A stretch of DNA of 48,589 bases from an uncultured Clostridia bacterium (GTDB taxonomy: Bacteria > Bacillota > Clostridia > UBA1212 > SIG427): assembly GCA_945965275.1 (NCBI GenBank), contig CAMFNB010000007.1, positions 1 through 48,589 of the forward strand, written 5' to 3'. A program made the translations under genes and the position numbers. Below are positions 1-6,707 of this stretch, piece after piece. Position 1 is the first letter of the stretch; each line of letters opens with the position of its first letter. A model generated the notes under the pieces. The model worked only from the letters and a program-made list of their open reading frames with translations, made no database searches and had not been told where the DNA came from.

Positions 1-1
1 T

Positions 2-97
2 GGTGACTATGATGCGGTTGATCGAGCTGTTAAAGAAATGAACAGTCGATATGGAATAAAAGAGGAAATGAAATTTAATTTTATTAAATATAGATAA
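2..97 (+). CDS. C-terminal end of an unidentified protein (partial)
   Basis: An open frame enters from the left edge and stops with TAA just before the AGGAGG of the next gene. The visible 31 residues (ending KFNFIKYR) are charged, with nothing diagnostic. The 17-nt gap to the next start suggests it belongs to the same operon. No function can be assigned. It is too short for the ORF track, and only the stop and the reading frame support it. Confidence 0.5.
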   Translation, partial: GDYDAVDRAVKEMNSRYGIKEEMKFNFIKYR

Positions 98-114
98 TCT
101 AGGAGGAAACTATT

Positions 115-750
115 ATGGATTACGGAAAAGTAGTTGGAGATTCAATTAATAAGGCTGTGGATGCCGCAAATGCAGCAACAGGCGGAGCAATAGCTTCTGC
201 GCTGGGTGCAGCAGGTTTTTTCAGTTACATTACACCACTTTTGATTGTTGCGGGAGTGCTTGCCATAGCTGCGGCAATACTTGCAATTATCTTTATTTTA
301 CCGGATGAGAAGAAAGCCAAAATGCCTAAATTTATTCAAATTGCAGCAGACATTTTGAATGCAAAGAAGTCATTCTTAAAAGCAATGTTAAGAATATTAT
401 ATATTGTTCTTACTTTGTTCTGTGTTATTGCAGGAGTATTGCTTCTTCTTATCGGAACAATAATGACAGCCAGCATCGGAATGGCAAGACAGACTGCATT
501 ATACGGAATAATTGTATTAATTGGCGGTCCTATTGCTGTAAGAATTATCTACGAGGTATTAATACTTTTGGTTAATATTTCAGAAGATGTTAAGTCTTTG
601 AAAAACGGACAGACAGGCACTTGCGGATGCAAAGAGGAAGAACACAAAGAACCGCAGGAAACAAAGAAACCTGTAAAGTATGTTTTCTGCAGACAGTGCG
701 GAACTAAGTATGATGAGAACAGCGAAGTCTGCCCGAACTGTAACAGATAA
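115..750 (+). CDS. DUF4282-like membrane protein with C-terminal zinc ribbon
   Basis: A 211-residue protein that follows an AGGAGG ribosome binding site. I see three hydrophobic segments (about residues 38-62, 92-122 and 130-153). The last two, ending in a pattern like IIYEVLILLVNISEDVKSLK, resemble DUF4282 membrane domains. The C-terminus is a four-cysteine zinc ribbon (CRQCGTKY...CPNC), expected to be cytosolic. The next gene starts 5 nt after its stop, so the two are probably translationally coupled. Function is unknown; the neighbours with zinc-ribbon anchors and extracellular stalks point to a cell-envelope role. The DUF4282 call is by eye. Confidence 0.7.
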   Translation: MDYGKVVGDSINKAVDAANAATGGAIASALGAAGFFSYITPLLIVAGVLAIAAAILAIIFILPDEKKAKMPKFIQIAADILNAKKSFLKAMLRILYIVLTLFCVIAGVLLLLIGTIMTASIGMARQTALYGIIVLIGGPIAVRIIYEVLILLVNISEDVKSLKNGQTGTCGCKEEEHKEPQETKKPVKYVFCRQCGTKYDENSEVCPNCNR

Positions 751-755
751 AATAT

Positions 756-827
756 ATGTATTGTTTAAAATGTGGAAATAAACTGGAAGACAGTGATAAA
801 TTTTGTCACAAGTGTGGCTTTCCTGTT
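756..827 (+). repeat. Direct repeat copy 1: duplicated zinc-ribbon coding segment
   Basis: These 72 bases match 1525-1596 at about 83 percent by hand alignment, with most differences at third codon positions. Similarity weakens but continues through the transmembrane anchor. It marks an intra-operon duplication of the membrane anchor module. Confidence 0.75.
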
Positions 828-1493
828 GACGGTACAAGCGATGACATCCCGGAAGAAGCTCCAAAGAAATCAAAGAGGGGTTTATGGATTGGAATAGGAT
901 GTACTCTGGCAGTTGTAATTGTTGCAGTTGTCGTTATTGTTGTTATGACAGACAAATCCCCTGCTTTAATACTTGGTGGTACTGTTCCTGATGAAAGTGG
1001 AGAAAAGACAACGATTGCGGAAACTGCTGAGCCTTCTGAAACACCAGCCGAGGAACCATCACCTGAGCCGACAGAGGTACCGACCCCAGAACCTACTCAG
1101 GCACCAACACCTGCACCAACTGCCGTCCCGACTAAACCGTATAAAGTCGGAACGTTAACTGTAAAAATTATTTGTAATTTTTCTTCTGATGACGGAGTAT
1201 GGCGCGGCGGCTGGACAAGCCTTCATTTCGCAGGTGAAGATCAAGATCCGTCACTTCATGATTATGATGGGGGAATTGGGGCTGTTGATATAGTCTCAGG
1301 TCAAACCAAAACATTAACTTATGATATTATATACAATCCTAAATATAATGATATAGACAGGGCAGACTATGGGATAGGCTGGCAACCATTTGATGACGGA
1401 TTTGAAACACATAATGTCATAAGAAATGAAAAATACAGTACATACAATGGACTTAGATATTTATCGGAACTCACAATTACGTTAAACAATTAG
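756..1493 (+). CDS. Zinc-ribbon / single-TM / stalk protein with unknown extracellular domain
   Basis: The N-terminus is a zinc ribbon (MYCLKCGNKL...FCHKCGF), followed by one transmembrane helix (about residues 44-66), a Pro/Glu/Thr-rich stalk with repeated PTEVPTPEPT-type units, and a C-terminal domain of about 115 residues (from YKVGTLTVKI) that I do not recognise but which looks beta-rich. Expected topology: ribbon inside, stalk and head outside. The first 65 codons are closely similar to those of the next gene, so the pair arose by duplication with exchange of the outer domain. It has no independent ribosome binding site and starts 5 nt after the previous stop. Confidence 0.75.
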   Translation: MYCLKCGNKLEDSDKFCHKCGFPVDGTSDDIPEEAPKKSKRGLWIGIGCTLAVVIVAVVVIVVMTDKSPALILGGTVPDESGEKTTIAETAEPSETPAEEPSPEPTEVPTPEPTQAPTPAPTAVPTKPYKVGTLTVKIICNFSSDDGVWRGGWTSLHFAGEDQDPSLHDYDGGIGAVDIVSGQTKTLTYDIIYNPKYNDIDRADYGIGWQPFDDGFETHNVIRNEKYSTYNGLRYLSELTITLNN

Positions 1494-1524
1494 AAAAGTT
1501 TATGAGAAAAAGGAGCATATAGGC

Positions 1525-1596
1525 ATGTATTGTTTAAAATGCGGAAATAAACTGGATGACGGGGATAAGTTCTGCCATAAGTGTGGTTTTTCTGCA
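1525..1596 (+). repeat. Direct repeat copy 2: duplicated zinc-ribbon coding segment
   Basis: Second copy of the duplicated anchor-coding segment at 756-827. Both copies begin exactly at the start codon (ATGTATTGTTTAAAATG), so the duplication unit is in register with translation. Confidence 0.75.
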
Positions 1597-2343
1597 GAAG
1601 GCACAAGTGATGAAATCAAAGCGGAAGAACCCCAACAAGCAGATCAGCCTAAGAAGTCCAAAAAAGGATTGTGGATAGGAATCGGATGTGCAATAGCGGC
1701 AACTTTGATTGGAATTGTTGTTACTGTTGTTGCTACAAGTCCGACAGGAGTAATAAACCCTTTTGGCACCGTAAATGTTAGCGCAGGGAACAACGGTAGT
1801 GAAAAAGATATGCCAACAATGCAATCCTCAGAGACAACGGAGGAACCAACCGAAGAACCGACTGCAGAACCTACAGAAGAACCTACTCCAAAACCAACCC
1901 CTGTAAAAGCACAATATACTGCATATATTAATGGCGGCTTTAAAGGCGCAGATGTAGAAAACGATAACGGAAAAGTTATCGCACACTTGGAAAATGGCTC
2001 ACTAGTTAACTGCATTGAATCGAGAACAGTAGGACCATATAACGACCAGGCAACTCAGTGGAAAATTGAGTGCAACGGTGTCGTAGGTTGGGTATGGTGG
2101 GCTTTTATGGACACAGATTTAATTGGCTTGACTGAAAATGTCGGAACGGAAAATGGTCTGAACCTGAGAAGCGGCCCGGGAACACAGTATAGCGCGGTGA
2201 CTTTATTGCCTTATTACTCAAGTGTTAAAATTTTATCATTCAACGGACAACATACGAGTGATGGTTATTGGGCATATGTTCAATCAGAAGACGGATACAC
2301 GGGATATGTTGTACTGAACTATTTGATGATTGCGCGAGATTAA
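1525..2343 (+). CDS. Zinc-ribbon / single-TM / stalk protein with SH3b domain
   Basis: A paralogue of the preceding gene: zinc ribbon (residues 1-22), Lys-rich linker, transmembrane helix (about 50-72), a stalk of PTEEPT/PTPKPT units, then about 140 extracellular residues. The last 70 residues fit a bacterial SH3 domain (ENGLNLRSGPGTQYSAV...GYTGYVVLNYL), a fold that usually binds peptidoglycan; the preceding 70 (QYTAYINGGF...GVVGWVWWAF) may be a second, divergent SH3-like unit. A GGAG site lies about 9 nt before the ATG. A plausible role is tethering a cytosolic signal or partner to the wall; this is inference. Confidence 0.8.
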   Translation: MYCLKCGNKLDDGDKFCHKCGFSAEGTSDEIKAEEPQQADQPKKSKKGLWIGIGCAIAATLIGIVVTVVATSPTGVINPFGTVNVSAGNNGSEKDMPTMQSSETTEEPTEEPTAEPTEEPTPKPTPVKAQYTAYINGGFKGADVENDNGKVIAHLENGSLVNCIESRTVGPYNDQATQWKIECNGVVGWVWWAFMDTDLIGLTENVGTENGLNLRSGPGTQYSAVTLLPYYSSVKILSFNGQHTSDGYWAYVQSEDGYTGYVVLNYLMIARD

Positions 2344-2358
2344 GGCAAGGAACGCACA

Positions 2359-3249
2359 ATGACCAAAAAGGCTAAATTTATAATTGGCACTATTATTGCT
2401 CTCTGCATGCTTCTTATCACATATAAGGTGGTTGAGGCAAGCGTGCTGCGTCTTTCTTATGATGATGTTAAAGATGTAGATTCTTCTTCTGAAACAGCTG
2501 AAAAACATGAAGTAACGCCTACACATATGCCGACAAACAGCCCAATGCCTGAGCCGACAGAGACACCAACTCCGGAACCGACTGCAACACCATACGATGG
2601 ACCGGAGCCTTATGTTGCGACAGAAAAGAACATCTCTTATACGAGAGAGTCTCATCATTACAGCGTGAGTGAAAGCTTTGGAAGCAGCTTCAGCTATGAT
2701 AATACCTATTATGTAAAAGTTGATTTAAATGCACAGATTGTATTTGTGTATAAAAGAGATTCGAATGGCAATCCAGCTGGAGACCCGGTAAAAACATTTA
2801 TTTGTTCAACAGGACTCAAGAGCAATAAATCTATGGCGACTCCCGTTGCCAAGTTTGTTATCTTGGACAATAATGTAAAAGATGTAAGTAAGTATCGTTG
2901 GTGTGATGTTTCAACAGCATATGTGCAATATGCAACGAGACTTTACTATATTACTAATCTGAAAGAATCTGGATTTGATGGGTATTTTACAGGATTTATG
3001 TTCCATTCGGAACTGTATTCGACAACGAATACAAATACATTAAATGCAACAGAGTGGAATACGCTAGGGTATCCGAGATCTCACGGCTGCATAAGAATGC
3101 AGGTTGCAGATGCGAAATGGATATATGATAACTGCCACAGCGGAACAATTGTGGAGTGCATCGACGGAAAATCAAATTCTGAACTTTGGAAGGCACTTAA
3201 GCCTGCAATGATACCAAATAATCAGACATACGATCCGACAGAACAATAG
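2359..3249 (+). CDS. L,D-transpeptidase (YkuD family), membrane-anchored
   Basis: A 296-residue protein with an N-terminal signal-anchor helix (about residues 5-28), a Thr/Pro/Glu stalk (about 50-80), then a YkuD catalytic domain. The active-site signature YPRSHGCIRM contains the expected Ser-His-Gly-Cys catalytic cysteine, and an upstream His (FMFHSEL) fits the second family motif. YkuD enzymes make 3-3 peptidoglycan cross-links or attach proteins to the wall. An AAGGAACG site precedes the start and the gap to the previous gene is 15 nt, so it closes the zinc-ribbon operon. No clear terminator follows. Confidence 0.9.
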   Translation: MTKKAKFIIGTIIALCMLLITYKVVEASVLRLSYDDVKDVDSSSETAEKHEVTPTHMPTNSPMPEPTETPTPEPTATPYDGPEPYVATEKNISYTRESHHYSVSESFGSSFSYDNTYYVKVDLNAQIVFVYKRDSNGNPAGDPVKTFICSTGLKSNKSMATPVAKFVILDNNVKDVSKYRWCDVSTAYVQYATRLYYITNLKESGFDGYFTGFMFHSELYSTTNTNTLNATEWNTLGYPRSHGCIRMQVADAKWIYDNCHSGTIVECIDGKSNSELWKALKPAMIPNNQTYDPTEQ

Positions 3250-3457
3250 AATTCAAGAACACACAAAAACGGACTTGACTCGCTACAACGCCAAGCACAG
3301 CCAAAATCGCATTTATTTCTTCCAAGCTCGTTTCCAGAAGATTTTTTGCTTGCTCGCACAAATTACAATATGCATTTCTTGCTTTATTGGCAGCAAGATT
3401 TGATTCCGAAGAAACAGCGGAAACGGGAGTCAATGCTAATGATTTTTGAGCAGACAT
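3197..3457 (-). CDS. Small protein of unknown function, tail overlapping the transpeptidase gene
   Basis: An 86-residue ORF starting at the ATG of MSAQKSLAL; the track's TTG start three codons earlier is less likely because AAAGG sits about 9 nt before this ATG. A very good promoter precedes it (TTGACA, 17 nt, TATAAC), embedded in the last codons of nadE. The predicted protein is Ala/Leu-rich, probably helical, with three scattered cysteines. Its last 53 nt are antisense to the end of the L,D-transpeptidase gene. I do not recognise the family. It could be a real small gene, or one whose 3' end was remodelled when the neighbouring operon arrived. Confidence 0.45.
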   Translation of the reverse strand: MSAQKSLALTPVSAVSSESNLAANKARNAYCNLCEQAKNLLETSLEEINAILAVLGVVASQVRFCVFLNSIVLSDRMSDYLVSLQA

Positions 3458-3491
3458 AATAATCAACCTTTCACAATTTTGTTATGTGGAT

Positions 3492-3520
3492 GTTATATGC
3501 ACTCAGATTTTATTTGTCAA
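3492..3520 (-). promoter_or_regulatory. Sigma-A type promoter for the small ORF
   Basis: On the minus strand TTGACA (3515-3520) and TATAAC (3492-3497) are separated by exactly 17 nt. The -35 box overlaps the nadE stop region, so it fires downstream of nadE towards the small ORF. Confidence 0.55.
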
Positions 3521-5441
3521 GATTTTCCGATTGCTTTCTTTCCAGCTCCTCCAACCAAACCCTTCCGCAGGCATCGCTCGGCATTCTGAGATCACCGCGC
3601 GGTGACACGGCAACAGAACCGACTTTCGGTCCGTCCGGCAGACAGCTTCTCTTAAAGTGCTGCCGGAAGAATCTCTTATAGAAATTCTTTTCCCACTTCA
3701 AAATAAACTCCGCATCATACTTATCCTTAAATGCAATCTGTGCTAAGCGATAAATCTTCAGCGGATTTTCCATAAGTCTCAGCATATGATACAGGAAGAA
3801 ATCGTGTAGCTCGTAAGGGCCCACCAAATCCTCTGTTTTCTGAGAAATCTTACCGTCCTCCGGCGGAAGCAATTCCGGAGAAACAGGTGTGTCAAGGATA
3901 TCATAAAGCGTCGAAGACAGAGCAGAATCGTTGCATATATCCGCGTAATATCTGACTAAATATCTGACAAGTGTTTTCGGAACTGATGCATTTACCGCAT
4001 ACATGGACATGTGATCTCCGTTGTATGTTGCCCAGCCCAGTGCAAGCTCTGACAAATCTCCGGTACCGATTACAATTCCTCTGCACTGGTTTGCAATATC
4101 CATAAGAATTTGCGTTCTTTCTCTTGCCTGGCAGTTCTCGTATGTGACATCATGCACGGAGGCATCATGACGTATGTCTGCAAAGTGCTGCATAACAGAC
4201 GAAGCTATATTCACTTCGCGGAATTCGGCACCAAGCGCCTTAATCAGAGATACTGCATTGTCGTATGTTCTGTCAGTTGTTCCGAAGCCCGGCATGGTAA
4301 CAGCAATAATGTCAGAATGATTGAGACCCAATAAATCACAGGCCTTTACTGTTACAAGCAAAGCGAGCGTCGAATCCAGACCTCCCGATATACCTATAAC
4401 GGTTTTCCTGCATCCTATATGCTCGAGTCTTTTCTTAAGACCCATCGCCTGAATCATGAAAATTTCACCGCAGCGTTTTTCACGGGCCGCACCGGAAGAG
4501 GGTACAAAAGGCGATGCATCAACAAAGCGTGTCAAAGTAACATCCTCAATCCGCAAATCAAAGCCGACATGAACATATTCGCTTTTACCGCAAATATCAA
4601 AGGTTGTCATTCTTCGTCGGTCAGCTTCTAAATGTTTAACATCAAATTCGGAACAAATCATTCCCGTTGTAAATTGTTCGGATTCGGCAAGAACTGAACC
4701 GTTTTCGCATATCAGATTATGTCCGCTGTATACAACGTCCTGGGTGGATTCACCGTTCCCTGCAGAACAGTAAACATAGCCGCAGACAAGACGGGCAGAC
4801 TGGCCGCGCACCAAATCTTTTCGATAGTCGCTTTTACCGGTAATCTCATCAGATGCCGACAGATTCACTATAACAGTGGCGCCGCTTGTTGCATGAGAAA
4901 TCGAAGGCGGATTCGGAACCCAGAGATCTTCGCAGAGTTCAACCGCAATTTTAAGTTCAGGCAAATCTGAACACTCAAAGATGATGTCTGTTCCGACATG
5001 AACAAGGTCAGCACCAAGCGTGATATCACAACACAAATCTTTTCCTGAACAGAAGTGTCTTGCTTCGTAAAATTCATTGTAGTTCGGTAAAAAGCTCTTT
5101 GGCACCACTCCCAAAATTTTTCCTCGCGATACTGCAGCTGCCGTGTTATACAGCTTACCGTTTATCGCCAGGGGAAGACCGACAAAGATGATTGCATCAA
5201 GTGTCTTGCTTGCATCTGCTATTCTCTTTAAACCGTCTTTTGCAGCGCTAAGCAGTTTATCCTGCCAAAACAAATCCTGACAGGTGTATCCGGTTATGCA
5301 GAGTTCAGGAAAAACACAAACCTTCACACCGGCAGCAGCTGCCTTTTTCATGTACTCGCAAATTTTACAGCAGTTGTATTCAACATCAGCAACTCTTATC
5401 TCCGGCGTTACAGCCGCTGTTTTAATAAATCCGTCTTTCAT
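3510..5441 (-). CDS. nadE: Glutamine-dependent NAD+ synthetase
   Basis: This enzyme amidates nicotinic acid adenine dinucleotide to NAD+ with glutamine as nitrogen donor. The N-terminal half is a nitrilase-type glutaminase: Glu in FPELCITGY, Lys in PKSFLPNYNEFYE, and catalytic Cys in ELCEDLWVP. The C-terminal half is the synthetase with the P-loop ISGGLDSTLAL. From the ATG at 5441 (GGTGACGAGG just upstream) it is 643 residues, normal for the two-domain type. The track start at 5492 is rejected because those 17 codons run through a terminator-like hairpin. It lies downstream of the metalloregulator on the same strand, separated by that hairpin. Confidence 0.95.
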   Translation of the reverse strand: MKDGFIKTAAVTPEIRVADVEYNCCKICEYMKKAAAAGVKVCVFPELCITGYTCQDLFWQDKLLSAAKDGLKRIADASKTLDAIIFVGLPLAINGKLYNTAAAVSRGKILGVVPKSFLPNYNEFYEARHFCSGKDLCCDITLGADLVHVGTDIIFECSDLPELKIAVELCEDLWVPNPPSISHATSGATVIVNLSASDEITGKSDYRKDLVRGQSARLVCGYVYCSAGNGESTQDVVYSGHNLICENGSVLAESEQFTTGMICSEFDVKHLEADRRRMTTFDICGKSEYVHVGFDLRIEDVTLTRFVDASPFVPSSGAAREKRCGEIFMIQAMGLKKRLEHIGCRKTVIGISGGLDSTLALLVTVKACDLLGLNHSDIIAVTMPGFGTTDRTYDNAVSLIKALGAEFREVNIASSVMQHFADIRHDASVHDVTYENCQARERTQILMDIANQCRGIVIGTGDLSELALGWATYNGDHMSMYAVNASVPKTLVRYLVRYYADICNDSALSSTLYDILDTPVSPELLPPEDGKISQKTEDLVGPYELHDFFLYHMLRLMENPLKIYRLAQIAFKDKYDAEFILKWEKNFYKRFFRQHFKRSCLPDGPKVGSVAVSPRGDLRMPSDACGRVWLEELERKQSENLDK

Positions 5442-5461
5442 AACCTCGTCACCTTTCAAAT

Positions 5462-5511
5462 AAAAAAAGAAGCAGACAAGGTCCTTTAGCAAGGCGCCTT
5501 TGTCTGCTTCA
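5462..5511 (-). terminator. Intrinsic terminator / leader hairpin in front of nadE
   Basis: The minus strand reads GAAGCAGACAA, a loop of about 20 nt, TTGTCTGCTTC, then seven T. The arms pair over 11 bp. It could end the upstream regulator gene, but a promoter-like pair lies just before it and the nadE ribosome binding site follows the T-run directly, so it could also be a nadE attenuator. Confidence 0.75.
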
Positions 5512-5517
5512 AAATAT

Positions 5518-5546
5518 ATTTTAAGTCTGATTGAAAAATATTACAA
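5518..5546 (-). promoter_or_regulatory. Candidate nadE promoter upstream of the hairpin
   Basis: TTGTAA (5541-5546), a 17-nt spacer and TAAAAT (5518-5523) on the minus strand. A transcript from here would begin at the base of the 5462-5511 hairpin. The AT-rich context makes chance matches possible. Confidence 0.35.
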
Positions 5547-5553
5547 GAACATA

Positions 5554-6321
5554 TTATGAATGTTTATGCTCGCATTTTCTGCTGCAGGTTTTCGGATTTC
5601 TTTCGCTGCATCCGCCGCATTTGTGTAAAATACCCTCCGGATTTTTTCTGTAATCTTTCGGAAGAACGCCGAAGTGAGTTTTAAATGTTGCTGTAAATTT
5701 GCTTTGACTCTCATAGCCGACTCTCTGACAAATTTCCGAAATCGAAAGATCTGTTTCCTTCAGAAGCCGCGAAGCTTCTTCCATTCTGTGCTCATTAATA
5801 TGAGCAGCCAGTGAATCACCGTATACATTTTTAAAAGCGGCCTTAAGCGTTGTTGCACTTACGGCAAATTCTTTTGACAGTTCTTCTATGGTAATGCGAC
5901 GCCCCATATCGGAAAGAAGTCGGTCATGAACCTCATGCACAATTTCATCCATCTCTGACCGGTAATCGGGGCAGGCTGTTTTCATAACCTGCTCAATAAT
6001 TTTATGCAGAAGCTGCGCCTGCTGATTGTCAGCTGCCTTATAGAACATCTCTTTTCCGTCACGCCTGCAGGATATAAGGCCGGCAGCTTTGAGCGGACGC
6101 AAATGATGAGAAACGGCAGGTGAGGACATGTTCATCATTGCGGAAATATTCACAACGCATTCCTCACAGTGGCAGAGAAGCCAGAAGATTCTGATTCTCG
6201 TTGTGTCGCTGAGTTGTTTGAAAATATCCGCCACCGTAGAAAACTCCTTAACGGCGCCCAGCGTTTCCATTGTTTTCTTTGTATCTTCGCTGTGCTGATG
6301 CGGTAAATACGCGGTACTCAT
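5554..6321 (-). CDS. ArsR-AraC fusion metalloregulator
   Basis: A 255-residue two-domain regulator. Residues about 25-110 are an ArsR/SmtB winged helix (SSPAVSHHLRPLKAAGLISCRR), with Cys/His residues before the recognition helix (LLCHCEECVVNIS), the position of the metal site in CadC/ArsR proteins. Residues about 145-235 form an AraC-type double helix-turn-helix (ITIEELSKEFAVSATTL...LSISEICQRVGYESQSKF). The tail is rich in Cys and His (HKCGGCSERNPKTCSRKCEHKH) and may be a further metal site. It is divergent from the HMA protein and P1B ATPase genes, so it most likely controls metal efflux in response to a soft metal. Which metal is unknown. Confidence 0.85.
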   Translation of the reverse strand: MSTAYLPHQHSEDTKKTMETLGAVKEFSTVADIFKQLSDTTRIRIFWLLCHCEECVVNISAMMNMSSPAVSHHLRPLKAAGLISCRRDGKEMFYKAADNQQAQLLHKIIEQVMKTACPDYRSEMDEIVHEVHDRLLSDMGRRITIEELSKEFAVSATTLKAAFKNVYGDSLAAHINEHRMEEASRLLKETDLSISEICQRVGYESQSKFTATFKTHFGVLPKDYRKNPEGILHKCGGCSERNPKTCSRKCEHKHS

Positions 6322-6381
6322 AATATATTCTCCTGTTTAGTCGTGATTTTAGCCCTTTTGGAAAAGAATGCTGAAAATCCG

Positions 6382-6411
6382 TTGACCTCTTAAATATATT
6401 CAAATTATACT
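6382..6411 (+). promoter_or_regulatory. Promoter of the metal-efflux operon
   Basis: TTGACC (6382-6387), an 18-nt spacer and TATACT (6406-6411), placing the start of transcription at the left edge of the palindromic operator. Confidence 0.65.
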
Positions 6412-6419
6412 CTTAACGT

Positions 6420-6445
6420 AACAATTAAACAAATGCTTAATTGTT
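6420..6445. promoter_or_regulatory. Palindromic operator, probably for the ArsR-AraC regulator
   Basis: AACAATTAA and TTAATTGTT form perfect 9-bp arms around an 8-bp centre. A second copy of AATTAAACA follows at about 6447. The site sits at the transcription start of the efflux operon, the usual place for an ArsR/SmtB repressor site. Confidence 0.6.
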
Positions 6446-6479
6446 CAATTAAACATTTTACACATGGAGGGAAACCGAA

Positions 6480-6698
6480 ATGAAGAAAGTATATAAAGTG
6501 GAAGTTGACTGCGCAAACTGTGCAAATCTCATGGAGATTGCTTCAAACAAAGTCGAAGGCATCGCAAATGCAAATATCAATTTCATGACTCAGAAGATGG
6601 GTGTTGAATTCGAAGAGGGCGCGGATGAGAAAAAAGTCATGAAGGCTGTTCTCAAAGCATGCAGAAAAGTTGAACCTGACTGTGAGATTGAAATCTGA
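6480..6698 (+). CDS. Stand-alone heavy-metal-associated (HMA) domain protein
   Basis: A 72-residue protein that is a single HMA/ferredoxin-like fold domain. The metal-binding loop reads DCANCAN, a CxxC as in CopZ-like chaperones and the N-termini of CadA/ZntA ATPases. GGAGGG lies 8 nt before the ATG. The ATPase encoded 9 nt downstream has no HMA domain of its own, so this protein probably supplies it in trans. The acidic C-terminus (EPDCEIEI) carries an extra cysteine. Confidence 0.9.
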   Translation: MKKVYKVEVDCANCANLMEIASNKVEGIANANINFMTQKMGVEFEEGADEKKVMKAVLKACRKVEPDCEIEI

Positions 6699-6707
6699 GA
6701 CCGAACC

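Noticed and set aside
973-1158. ORF over the Pro/Glu/Thr stalk
   Set aside because: A frame shadow of the repetitive stalk codons, without start signals.
5442-5492. 17-codon N-terminal extension of nadE
   Set aside because: It runs through a terminator hairpin and T-run, while a good ribosome binding site precedes the ATG at 5441.
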